From assembly GCA_035247945.1 (NCBI GenBank), contig DATFHX010000009.1, positions 1 through 36,159 of the forward strand: a stretch of 36,159 nt of DNA, given 5' to 3'. A model generated the notes under the pieces. The model did no database searches and was not told where the DNA came from. It saw only the letters and a program-made list of their open reading frames with translations. The number at the start of each line of letters is the position of its first letter. The first letter of the stretch is position 1. Made by a program: the position numbers and the translations under genes. This document shows positions 15,953-22,715 of the stretch, in pieces. This DNA is from DATFHX01 sp035247945. GTDB taxonomy: Bacteria; Patescibacteriota; Saccharimonadia; Saccharimonadales; Saccharimonadaceae.

Positions 15953-16000
15953 CAAATTACGCGCTCAAAGCGAATAAAAAATAAAAAACAGGAGAACAAT

Positions 16001-16435
16001 ATGAGTCACTTAGTAAAATTTGATCCATTTAGTGAACTTAGTGGGCTTCAGCGTCAATTCTTTGGCGACGACTGGGCAACACCACTTCGTGGCGTTACGA
16101 TACCTACAACTGACGTCTATACCGACGATGATTCATCCCTTGTGGTTGAAGCGCATCTTCCAAATTTTGAAAACGATAACATCGATGTCCATGTTGACGA
16201 CGGTGCCCTTATCATCCAGGCTGTCCGTCATGAGACTGAAGAGGATAAGAAAAAGAAGTACGTTGTTCGTGAAAGTAGTAGTAGTTTTTATCGTCGAATA
16301 CTACTTCCAGACCGTGCAGACGCCAGCAAAGTTGAAGCACATCTTGAAGATGGCGTCCTTAAGGTCGTCGTCCCATTAAAAGCCCTTCCAAAGCCAAAGA
16401 AGATTGCCGTTAAGCAAAAAGCATCCAAAAAATAG
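16001..16435 (+). CDS. Small heat shock protein, Hsp20/alpha-crystallin family
   Basis: 144 residues, a normal Hsp20 size. These oligomeric holdases bind unfolding proteins without ATP. The alpha-crystallin domain covers about 35-130: PTTDVYTDDDSSLVVEAHLP, the central YRRILLP strand, and the near-C-terminal LEDGVLKVVVP (the conserved G-x-L motif). The Lys-rich tail ends with KKIAVKQ, holding the I-x-V dimer-docking motif. An upstream in-frame ATG at 15857 would span the promoter, so the ATG at 16001 with GGAG 8 bases upstream is used. A terminator follows at 16451. Confidence 0.95.
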   Translation: MSHLVKFDPFSELSGLQRQFFGDDWATPLRGVTIPTTDVYTDDDSSLVVEAHLPNFENDNIDVHVDDGALIIQAVRHETEEDKKKKYVVRESSSSFYRRILLPDRADASKVEAHLEDGVLKVVVPLKALPKPKKIAVKQKASKK

Positions 16436-16450
16436 ATGCCTCCGACAAAA

Positions 16451-16477
16451 GCCCTGCCACGTAGCAGGGCTTTTGTT
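16451..16477 (+). terminator. hsp20 terminator overlapping the NUDIX gene promoter
   Basis: GCCCTGC (16451-16457) and GCAGGGC (16464-16470) pair around CACGTA, followed by TTTTGTT. The T-tract runs straight into the TATACT -10 (16477-16482) of the next gene. Confidence 0.88.
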
Positions 16478-16489
16478 ATACTGGAAACC

Positions 16490-17008
16490 ATGAAGCCATT
16501 TCTTACAATTGACGAGACGAGCATTGACCCCAACTCTAAAACTGCAGATCGCAATGGCTATGGGCTTAGAGAGGCGGCGCGGGCGCTCGTAGTTGACAAT
16601 AAAGGTGCAGTCGCGCTGCTCCATGTCAGGAATAAAAATTATTACAAACTTCCAGGAGGGGGTATCGAAGGTAGCGAAGCTGTAGAAGATGCACTCGCAA
16701 GGGAAATTCTGGAGGAAATTGGCTGTAAAGCTGAAATCATTACGGGTCTTGGGAGTATCCAGGAGTATCGCTATTTTTGGAATATGAACCAAATCTCTTA
16801 TTGCTACCTCGCCAAGGTGGTTGGCGAGAAGGGAGAATCCAACTTTACGGCCGACGAGAGGGCAGATGGATTCAAGGTTGTATGGGCTTCCTCTTTGGAT
16901 AAGGCGATCCAACTTCTAAAGGGAAAGGGGGAGACAGCAGACCCGGGTATAGTATTTATGAGAATGCGTGACGTCGCTATAGCTGAAAAAGCTAGACTAT
17001 ATCTATAA
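16490..17008 (+). CDS. NUDIX hydrolase
   Basis: 172 residues. NUDIX enzymes cleave nucleoside diphosphate-linked compounds. The box is complete: G, five residues, E, seven residues, REILEEIGC at about residues 52-74, within LPGGGIEGSEAVEDALA. The substrate cannot be inferred. The start at 16490 is used because the TATACT -10 ends only 7 bases before it and there is no Shine-Dalgarno, predicting a leaderless message; the upstream ATG at 16436 lies in the hsp20 terminator region. Several AGG arginine codons differ from neighbouring core genes. It converges with the HNH nuclease gene with a 9-base gap. Confidence 0.9.
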   Translation: MKPFLTIDETSIDPNSKTADRNGYGLREAARALVVDNKGAVALLHVRNKNYYKLPGGGIEGSEAVEDALAREILEEIGCKAEIITGLGSIQEYRYFWNMNQISYCYLAKVVGEKGESNFTADERADGFKVVWASSLDKAIQLLKGKGETADPGIVFMRMRDVAIAEKARLYL

Positions 17009-17017
17009 GCAATCTAA

Positions 17018-17671
17018 TTAACAGGAAGTAAGAGCGCTCCGAAGCGCAGCCTTTTCTGCTTCCGTAACCCAGAGTGAGTATTTCTTTTTAACAGCTATTT
17101 GCCGGGAAGCATACTCGCACCTAAACGACTTATTTGATGGTAGCCATGTCGCAGCATCACCGTCTGATTTCTGTTGATTCGCCTTACCATCTACCGCAAG
17201 TAGCTCCAAGGGATCATTAGCAAGCTTAACTCGGTCCTCCTTGGAGAGCAGCTGAGCTCCTTTCTGCCAAGCATCACTGAGTGCAACTATATGATCAATC
17301 TGAACGACACTACCCGTAGTTGAGCCTCGAGTAAATACGACCTCCCTTCCCGTATAAGGGTCGTTAAGCGTTCCGCTAATCACCCTACATCCCTCATTCT
17401 GAACATTCGTAAGGTCACGCATGAGAATAACATTTCGCGTATCACAACCATTAATCTGCCCCCGCCCCTCCCCAAACTGATCACGAGAATAGTTCGTTTT
17501 AGGCGCACGACCTTTGACTTCAAGCGTATCTAATGTCGCAGATACTTCGTCCTTTGAGGTAATAGTTGCGGGGGTTAGTGCAAAATTCGAATGCAGAATT
17601 GTAGCCGTCGATAATCCAGCTACCACAACAAGTGACGCGAGAAGGCTTCGCATCTTATATCTATACTTCAT
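17018..17671 (-). CDS. Secreted HNH endonuclease (DUF1524/GmrSD C-terminal type)
   Basis: 217 residues. A basic start and hydrophobic helix (about 8-26) form a signal peptide or anchor. The nuclease part has the HNH pattern: QIDHIVALSDAW (124-135) with Asp126-His127, then LELLAVDGKANQQKSDGDAATWLP (first 20 bases of this motif at 155-174) with Asn165 and Lys168. Four cysteines (76, 95, 185, 217) could form two disulfides, fitting an extracellular location. Similar proteins are degradative nucleases, plausible for scavenging host nucleic acid by a cell that cannot make nucleotides. A TATACT -10 ends 7 bases before the ATG with no Shine-Dalgarno. It diverges from the aminopeptidase gene through a 35-base gap. 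Confidence 0.9.
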   Translation of the reverse strand: MKYRYKMRSLLASLVVVAGLSTATILHSNFALTPATITSKDEVSATLDTLEVKGRAPKTNYSRDQFGEGRGQINGCDTRNVILMRDLTNVQNEGCRVISGTLNDPYTGREVVFTRGSTTGSVVQIDHIVALSDAWQKGAQLLSKEDRVKLANDPLELLAVDGKANQQKSDGDAATWLPSNKSFRCEYASRQIAVKKKYSLWVTEAEKAALRSALTSC

Positions 17672-17706
17672 TATTATAAGTATACGCTTTACGGTACAAT
17701 AGATAC

Positions 17707-20232
17707 ATGCAAACGGTATCTCGACTGATCACTCAATTTATTCCAGAACACTATCAACTTTCACTTACCTTAAATCGAAAAGAACGTACCTTTAGCGGAA
17801 CGGTGGTTATAAATGGCCAAAGCTCAGAAGACCTCACTTCAATCTCCGTGCACGCCAAGGACCTCGACATCCAAACCGTTACACTTGACGGTAAAGCGGC
17901 AACATTTACGCAAGCCGAGCATGATGAGTTGGTGATAAAACATTCAGATATCACTTCGGGACGACATATCATTGTTATCGCATTTAACGGAAAAATCACC
18001 GATGCAATGCACGGACTTTACCCTTGCTACTACGACCATAATGGTGCTAAAAAAGAGCTGCTTGCGACTCAGTTCGAAAGCCATCATGCCCGTGAGGTAT
18101 TTCCTTGTATTGATGAGCCGGAAGCAAAAGCGACCTTCGACGTCACTCTTACTACCGAGAAAGACATTACCGTTCTTGGTAACATGCCTATTGCCTCCCA
18201 AAAGACCGACGGCGATCAACTAGTCACAACCTTCGACACCACCCCTCGAATGAGTACCTATCTTCTCGCATGGGTGACGGGAGAACTCCACAAGAAGACG
18301 GCTGTCACAAAAAGTGGCGTTGAAGTAAATATATGGGCGACACCTGCACAGAATTCGGAGCGACTCGACTTTGCTCTTGATATTGCGCGTAGAACGATAG
18401 ATTTCTTTGACTCTTACTTCGGCGTCCCCTATCCACTCCCAAAGTCAGATCACGTAGCACTTCCTGACTTTAGTAGCGGAGCTATGGAGAATTGGGGACT
18501 CATCACATACCGCGAGGTTGCACTTCTCGCAGACCCAGAGACCACAAGCATCAGCAGCAAGCACTATATTGCAACAGTCATTGCTCATGAATTATCCCAT
18601 CAATGGTTTGGAAATCTTGTCACCATGAAATGGTGGAACAACCTCTGGCTCAATGAAAGCTTTGCAACTCTTATGGAATATATTGCCGTCGATGCACTTC
18701 ACCCCGAGTGGAACATATGGATGGATTTCGCAACAAGCGAAAGTATTATGGCTCTCCGACGCGACAGTATAGATGGAGTCCAGGCAGTCCAGGTTGATGT
18801 GAACCATCCCGATGAAATCAGTACACTGTTTGACGGTGCTATCGTCTACGCAAAGGGGGCTCGACTACTACGAATGCTACAGCATTATATTGGCCACGAA
18901 GCATTTCAAAAAGGACTCCAACAGTATTTCAACACTCATAAGTACCAGAATACTGAAGGCAACGATTTATGGAGCGCACTATCAAATTCGAGCGGTAAAG
19001 ATATCGCAACCTTTATGAATGTGTGGATATCGCAGCCTGGCTACCCAAAGGTTACCGTAAGTCAGTTAAACAGTTCCATTACGCTACAGCAATCACAATT
19101 CTTTGTTGGACCACACACCGTATCGAATAAGCTTTGGCCAATTCCCCTTAATAGCTCTTTAGCCGAAATGCCTGAGCTACTTGAAGAGGCACAACTGACT
19201 TACACCCCCAAGGATGATACGCCCCCCTTACTCAACGTTGGCAGTACAGCACACTTCATCACCCAGTATGATCATTCAATACTTGCAAAACACCTCGAAA
19301 CCGTTAGCGACGGCACACTACCGCCAATTGATCGCCTACAGCTACTAAATGAACAGACACTTCTTGCTCGAGCGGGTGATATTAGTAGTGCAGATCTCAT
19401 CCCTCTCCTTAATGCATATAAGGACGAATCTATTGAATCTGTTTGGGACATAATCAGTCTTTCAGCAGCCGAGCTTCGGAAATTCGTAGAAGACGATGCC
19501 GCCGCAGAAAGCAAACTGCGCGACCTTAGTGGTGATCTAGCCCGCACTCAATATCAACGTCTCGGTTGGTATGCAAAGCCTAATGAACCAGAGACTGACA
19601 CCAAACTTCGATCGACTATTATTGGCATGATGCTCTATAGCGAGGATGCCGATACTATCCAAACAGCCGTTTCTATGTATGAAACGTTACCACTCGAAAA
19701 GCTTGATCCTGAGTTACGATCCCTTGCTATCATGGCAGCAGTCCGCTACAGCGATGATCCTGGACTAATAGACAGTCTCATCGATCAGTACAAGCGCTCA
19801 AACTCTGGTGAGCTACAACAAGACATTGCCGCCGGAATTACAGCATCACGCGATCCACGCGTTCTTGCTCGAGCACTCGATCTCATCAAAGACGAATCCG
19901 TAGTGCGTCATCAAGACGTATTCCGTTGGTTTGTTTGGACAATTCGCAATCGTTACGGCCGTGACTTGGCATGGGAATGGCTCCAGAATAACTGGGAGTG
20001 GATTGAGCAGACATTTGGCGGCGATAAAAGCTACGACGACTTCCCACGATATAGCGCCAGCGGTCTCGTTAATCATCGCCAACTTGAAGAGTACCGTAAT
20101 TTCTTCATACCGAAAAAGAAAATTCCAGCACTATCCCGAGTGATCACGATGGGTATAAGTGAAATTGAAGGACGCGTCGATCTCATCGAGAGAGACCAGG
20201 CTGATGTCTGTAAAGCACTAAGAGAGCTTTAA
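17707..20232 (+). CDS. pepN: M1 family aminopeptidase (PepN-like)
   Basis: 841 residues, matching M1 aminopeptidases. These zinc enzymes remove N-terminal residues from peptides. The exopeptidase motif GAMEN is at 258-262 and the zinc site HELSH at 294-298 with Glu317 exactly 18 residues on (HExxH-x18-E). The N-terminal beta domain (1-190) and a long C-terminal helical domain (about 530-841) complete the fold. No signal peptide, so it is cytosolic and would finish peptide breakdown after Clp-type proteases or uptake. TACAAT (17695-17700) ends six bases before the ATG and there is no Shine-Dalgarno, so a leaderless transcript is likely. Confidence 0.97.
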   Translation: MQTVSRLITQFIPEHYQLSLTLNRKERTFSGTVVINGQSSEDLTSISVHAKDLDIQTVTLDGKAATFTQAEHDELVIKHSDITSGRHIIVIAFNGKITDAMHGLYPCYYDHNGAKKELLATQFESHHAREVFPCIDEPEAKATFDVTLTTEKDITVLGNMPIASQKTDGDQLVTTFDTTPRMSTYLLAWVTGELHKKTAVTKSGVEVNIWATPAQNSERLDFALDIARRTIDFFDSYFGVPYPLPKSDHVALPDFSSGAMENWGLITYREVALLADPETTSISSKHYIATVIAHELSHQWFGNLVTMKWWNNLWLNESFATLMEYIAVDALHPEWNIWMDFATSESIMALRRDSIDGVQAVQVDVNHPDEISTLFDGAIVYAKGARLLRMLQHYIGHEAFQKGLQQYFNTHKYQNTEGNDLWSALSNSSGKDIATFMNVWISQPGYPKVTVSQLNSSITLQQSQFFVGPHTVSNKLWPIPLNSSLAEMPELLEEAQLTYTPKDDTPPLLNVGSTAHFITQYDHSILAKHLETVSDGTLPPIDRLQLLNEQTLLARAGDISSADLIPLLNAYKDESIESVWDIISLSAAELRKFVEDDAAAESKLRDLSGDLARTQYQRLGWYAKPNEPETDTKLRSTIIGMMLYSEDADTIQTAVSMYETLPLEKLDPELRSLAIMAAVRYSDDPGLIDSLIDQYKRSNSGELQQDIAAGITASRDPRVLARALDLIKDESVVRHQDVFRWFVWTIRNRYGRDLAWEWLQNNWEWIEQTFGGDKSYDDFPRYSASGLVNHRQLEEYRNFFIPKKKIPALSRVITMGISEIEGRVDLIERDQADVCKALREL

Positions 20233-20237
20233 AAAAG

Positions 20238-20272
20238 AGTAAAAATGAGCTGTCAATCAGCTCACTTTTACT
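20238..20272. terminator. Terminator between convergent pepN and rnhB
   Basis: Bases 20238-20252 pair with 20258-20272 over 15 positions (one mismatch) around TCAAT; both feet are AT-rich. It overlaps the rnhB stop codon (20271-20273), an economical shared arrangement. Confidence 0.8.
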
Positions 20273-20873
20273 AACTCCAGTCCACGGGGCATGTAAACCG
20301 AGAAGAGAGTCGCTCGACCCTATCCCTATGTGAATGAAGCGGTGTATATGAAACTCTGTGAATGGGCGATACGCCTTTTTCGAGAATTGTTGCACGGTGT
20401 GCCGACGTTCCATATCCAACATGACTCGAAAAACGATACCCTGGAAAAACCTTATCGAGATGCTTCATGTAGTTATCGCGCGCCACTTTAGCGATTATTG
20501 AAGCTGCGGAAACACTTGGTATTAAAAGATCGGCTTTTTTAAGTACTCTTACGCGTGGATCATCAATAAAGGCAATATTTCCATCAATAACAATTTCTTT
20601 ATACTCATGACGAATATGTGCCAGCGCACGGCTCGAGGCGAGTTTCAAAGCCGCTGTTAGGCCAATTTTATCTATTATAGATGGACTCACCCACCCAATA
20701 CCTATTCCTTGTGCTTTTTGACGAATTTCTAGATCCAGCTCCGTGCGTTGCTGCCTCGTCAACTTCTTACTATCAGTCAAACCTTCTATCGAGACATCAC
20801 CGAGCAAGACCGCCCCCACAGCAAGCGGCCCAGCCCAGGCTCCACGTCCGACCTCATCAATCCCAACAATCAT
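20271..20873 (-). CDS. rnhB: Ribonuclease HII
   Basis: 200 residues. RNase HII nicks RNA in DNA hybrids and starts removal of misincorporated ribonucleotides. The catalytic DEVGRG motif is at residues 6-11 (Asp6, Glu7), with a further Asp in VIDGNIAF and the conserved Asp in KVARDNYM. The start is ATG at 20871-20873: TGGTAGAAT (an extended -10, 20882-20890 minus) ends 8 bases upstream and there is no Shine-Dalgarno, so a leaderless message is predicted. rplS lies 1 kb upstream on the same strand, with two orphan genes on the opposite strand in between. Confidence 0.96.
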   Translation of the reverse strand: MIVGIDEVGRGAWAGPLAVGAVLLGDVSIEGLTDSKKLTRQQRTELDLEIRQKAQGIGIGWVSPSIIDKIGLTAALKLASSRALAHIRHEYKEIVIDGNIAFIDDPRVRVLKKADLLIPSVSAASIIAKVARDNYMKHLDKVFPGYRFSSHVGYGTSAHRATILEKGVSPIHRVSYTPLHSHRDRVERLSSRFTCPVDWS

Positions 20874-20893
20874 TACATACTATTCTACCATGC

Positions 20894-20923
20894 TTGCAAT
20901 GTACTCATCGTATGCGTTATTAT
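20894..20923 (+). promoter_or_regulatory. Promoter of the orphan gene at 20959
   Basis: TTGCAA (20894-20899), 18 bases, TATTAT (20918-20923). It lies back to back with the rnhB -10 element. Confidence 0.55.
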
Positions 20924-20958
20924 ATAAATCGCTTCAGTACCTAGCCAAGGAGTAGCCC

Positions 20959-21390
20959 GTGTCACCGTTATTTGGTCGGCGTGGCGGGCATCGTCCAGAC
21001 GACGAGCCGCCCCACATCGGACCGCGCGAAGTGTCAGAGGAGCTGGCACGAATACACGTTCGGCAGATAAGCCTAGAACGCGTCATCAGGAATCACCCCG
21101 GCATCTGTCTGTACGCCGTGCACAACAACGTTCTGGGCTTTCTCATTGTTTGGGAAAACCAAAATGGCCGGTTCGGTGAGTGGTACACACAGGTCTCTCG
21201 TTCGGAAGTCGTAGCGGCGCTGAAAGAGCTTCGAGTACGTTTCAGACCGGAGAGGATTCCGCCAGGACAAGTGGGTTCACCCGTAACACGTAGTGATCTG
21301 GTCTCGTGCGTCGAGGTCCTCATCACCGGCTTTAGGGACGATACACCTGAGGTGACGTACAGCACAAACATCGAGTGGCCTTCCGTATGA
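20959..21390 (+). CDS. Orphan soluble protein, 143 residues
   Basis: No family recognised. It opens with a Gly/Arg/Pro-rich basic segment (FGRRGGHRPDDEPPHIGPRE), then a mixed alpha/beta stretch with strands such as GICLYAVHNNVLGFLIVWE and a late strand EVLITGFRDDTPEVTYST. No membrane segment or metal motif. GTG start at 20959 with AAGGAG seven bases upstream. It has its own promoter and a 13-bp GC-rich hairpin, so it is a free-standing unit inserted antisense between rplS and rnhB. Codon choice is by eye more GC-rich than flanking genes. Confidence 0.72.
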   Translation: MSPLFGRRGGHRPDDEPPHIGPREVSEELARIHVRQISLERVIRNHPGICLYAVHNNVLGFLIVWENQNGRFGEWYTQVSRSEVVAALKELRVRFRPERIPPGQVGSPVTRSDLVSCVEVLITGFRDDTPEVTYSTNIEWPSV

Positions 21391-21395
21391 GGCCC

Positions 21396-21425
21396 CGCCC
21401 GTTCCACACCACTGTGGGACGGGCG
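21396..21425 (+). terminator. GC-rich hairpin after the orphan gene
   Basis: CGCCCGTTCCACA (21396-21408) pairs with TGTGGGACGGGCG (21413-21425) over 13 positions including one G-U, with a CCAC loop and CTTCTC behind it. It lies five bases after the stop. Confidence 0.75.
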
Positions 21426-21432
21426 CTTCTCA

Positions 21433-21461
21433 TTGACTTTATATCCAACATGTGATGTTAT
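21433..21461 (+). promoter_or_regulatory. Promoter of the orphan gene at 21491
   Basis: TTGACT (21433-21438), 17 bases, TGTTAT (21456-21461) preceded by TGA as an extended element. It begins eight bases after the preceding hairpin, making two adjacent self-contained units. Confidence 0.65.
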
Positions 21462-21490
21462 TGGTATTGCTCGCATCCTAAGGAGGCTCG

Positions 21491-21829
21491 ATGGTATTTC
21501 CGATATCACAGTTCGAGAAGGACCAGAAGATCTTGACGAGTCTGTACCCTAAAATCAGCGTGTGCGACCAAGGTAGAAAGGCAAGCTTCAGTCCAGATAA
21601 CGGACTGGATCTCCTCCTGGCAAATGGAGAGCTTGTAACCATTCCACGGGAAGAGTGTTCACCTCATGTCGTTGCCGTCATCCTGGAGCGTGTTAGGCTG
21701 GGCGTATATTCCGTAACCAAGCAACTCCTGGAAGACCCTACCCTCACAGCCTACTGTGTGACCGTGGCAGGAAAAAGGAATCCGCAGAGATTTACGACAA
21801 TCTCCCAGAGACTCAACAAGGAGGCGTAG
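21491..21829 (+). CDS. Orphan soluble protein, 112 residues
   Basis: No family recognised. ATG at 21491 follows TAAGGAGG with five bases between, a near-ideal ribosome site. The product looks like a small alpha/beta domain: a helical start (SQFEKDQKILTSLYP), a strand pair around GLDLLLANGELVTIP, a helix HVVAVILERVRLGVYSVTKQ, then a basic end (KRNPQRFTTISQRLNKEA). No signal, membrane helix or catalytic motif is evident. It sits right behind the orphan at 20959 but each has its own promoter and hairpin. Confidence 0.72.
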   Translation: MVFPISQFEKDQKILTSLYPKISVCDQGRKASFSPDNGLDLLLANGELVTIPREECSPHVVAVILERVRLGVYSVTKQLLEDPTLTAYCVTVAGKRNPQRFTTISQRLNKEA

Positions 21830-21831
21830 AT

Positions 21832-21876
21832 TGTGTGCGAGCTTGAGCTTTCATAAAAGTTTCAAGCTCGCACACA
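21832..21876 (+). terminator. Long hairpin after the orphan gene at 21491
   Basis: TGTGTGCGAGCTTGA (21832-21846) and its exact complement at 21862-21876 form a 15-bp stem around a 15-base loop that can pair partly. There is no clear T-tract, so it may act as a 3'-end stabiliser or barrier between convergent genes. Confidence 0.65.
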
Positions 21877-21881
21877 TACAA

Positions 21882-21906
21882 AATACCCCGCTTATCGCGA
21901 GGTATT
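21882..21906 (-). terminator. rplS terminator
   Basis: On the minus strand AATACCTCGC (21906-21897) pairs with GCGGGGTATT (21891-21882), ten positions with one G-U, loop GATAA, running into TTTTG. It lies 20 bases after the rplS stop. Confidence 0.8.
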
Positions 21907-21925
21907 ATTACTAGCCTGTCGGTAC

Positions 21926-22345
21926 TTATTCAGCTTTTGCGTCTTCTTTGGGTTCAGCAGGTGCTTCTGCGACTGCATTTGCAGCCTCGCGGTCAAAGTT
22001 GACTGCCTTAAGACGCGCACTCTTACCACTACGGTTACGGAGGAATGACAAGTAATTGCGTCGTACCTTAGCACGGCGAACAATTTCTACCTTCTCAACT
22101 AGTGGGCTGTGAAGAAGAAAGCTCTTCTCAACACCTACACCACTTGCAATCTTACGTACGGTGATACGTGAGGTGTGGGACTTCTTGTTATCAGTTCGAA
22201 TAATAACACCCTCGAAAATCTGCGTACGGGTTTTATTACCTTCTTGGATCTTCTGGTGCACACGAACAGTGTCACCACTACGGGCGTCAACAACACCAGC
22301 TTTTTTCTGCTCGTCGTTCACTTTTTGAATTAATGCAAAACTCAT
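21926..22345 (-). CDS. rplS: 50S ribosomal protein L19
   Basis: 139 residues, slightly longer than the usual 115-120 because of an Ala/Glu/Pro/Lys C-terminal tail (AEAPAEPKEDAKAE). L19 lies at the 30S-50S interface. Family signatures are the GDTVRVHQKIQEGNKTRTQ segment, FEGVIIR and the near-C-terminal KVRRNYLSFLRNRSGKSAR. ATG at 22343-22345 follows GAGAGAAG. It is monocistronic, not in the common rpsP-trmD-rplS operon. Confidence 0.97.
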   Translation of the reverse strand: MSFALIQKVNDEQKKAGVVDARSGDTVRVHQKIQEGNKTRTQIFEGVIIRTDNKKSHTSRITVRKIASGVGVEKSFLLHSPLVEKVEIVRRAKVRRNYLSFLRNRSGKSARLKAVNFDREAANAVAEAPAEPKEDAKAE

Positions 22346-22387
22346 GACTTCTCTCGTTTATTCTTTTATAGATACAATCAACTATTG

Positions 22388-22396
22388 ATTATAGCA
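22388..22396 (-). promoter_or_regulatory. rplS extended -10 promoter element
   Basis: TGCTATAAT on the minus strand (22396-22388) is a perfect extended -10. Start near 22381 gives a leader of about 36 bases. No clear -35 was found. Confidence 0.7.
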
Positions 22397-22438
22397 GATA
22401 TTTATTGTTTTTACCACCCCCAATAGCAACTCAGCAGC

Positions 22439-22467
22439 TTGCCCCGATCGGGATACTATTATATACT
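22439..22467 (+). promoter_or_regulatory. Promoter of the Cys/His-rich microprotein with palindromic spacer
   Basis: TTGCCC (22439-22444), 17 bases, TATACT (22462-22467). A perfect 10-base palindrome, CCCGATCGGG (22443-22452), overlaps the -35 box and spacer and could be a repressor site. Confidence 0.6.
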
Positions 22468-22494
22468 AGTTTTAATCCAGTCAAGGAGGTAGTG

Positions 22495-22641
22495 ATGCCC
22501 TGTGCAGGCCATACCGGCAATTGTCACGTCGCCGTGCATGAGCGCTGCGGCCAAACACACTGCACCATGGGTCAGTGTCCAGGAGGATCATCGCGTCGTC
22601 GTGAGACCGACGCTGAAGTTCCCATCCGGCCGAAACAGTAA
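22495..22641 (+). CDS. Orphan Cys/His-rich microprotein, 48 residues
   Basis: ATG at 22495 follows AAGGAGG (22483-22489) with five bases between; the frame ends at TAA 22639-22641. The product begins MPCAGHTGNCHVAVHERCGQ and continues THCTMGQCPGG. Within the first 28 residues there are five cysteines (3, 10, 18, 23, 28) and four histidines (6, 11, 15, 22), a density suggesting metal binding, probably zinc, or a redox-active fold. The remainder is basic then acidic and probably disordered. Promoter, ribosome site and a perfect 14-bp terminator support it as a real gene despite its size. No family recognised. Confidence 0.72.
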   Translation: MPCAGHTGNCHVAVHERCGQTHCTMGQCPGGSSRRRETDAEVPIRPKQ

Positions 22642-22646
22642 GTGAC

Positions 22647-22684
22647 GTGGTGTAGGTACCACCTGAGGTACCTACACCACTTTT
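22647..22684 (+). terminator. Terminator of the microprotein gene
   Basis: GTGGTGTAGGTACC (22647-22660) and its exact complement (22667-22680) with a six-base loop, followed by TTTT. The tail also covers the region where the malic enzyme -35 box would lie. Confidence 0.9.
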
Positions 22685-22715
22685 CATCTCAATTATCGGA
22701 CTGTATACTCGATAC

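Noticed and set aside
15857..16000. Upstream in-frame start for Hsp20 at 15857
   Set aside because: The extension would cover the hsp20 promoter and part of the divergent DUF308 gene; its peptide is unlike Hsp20.
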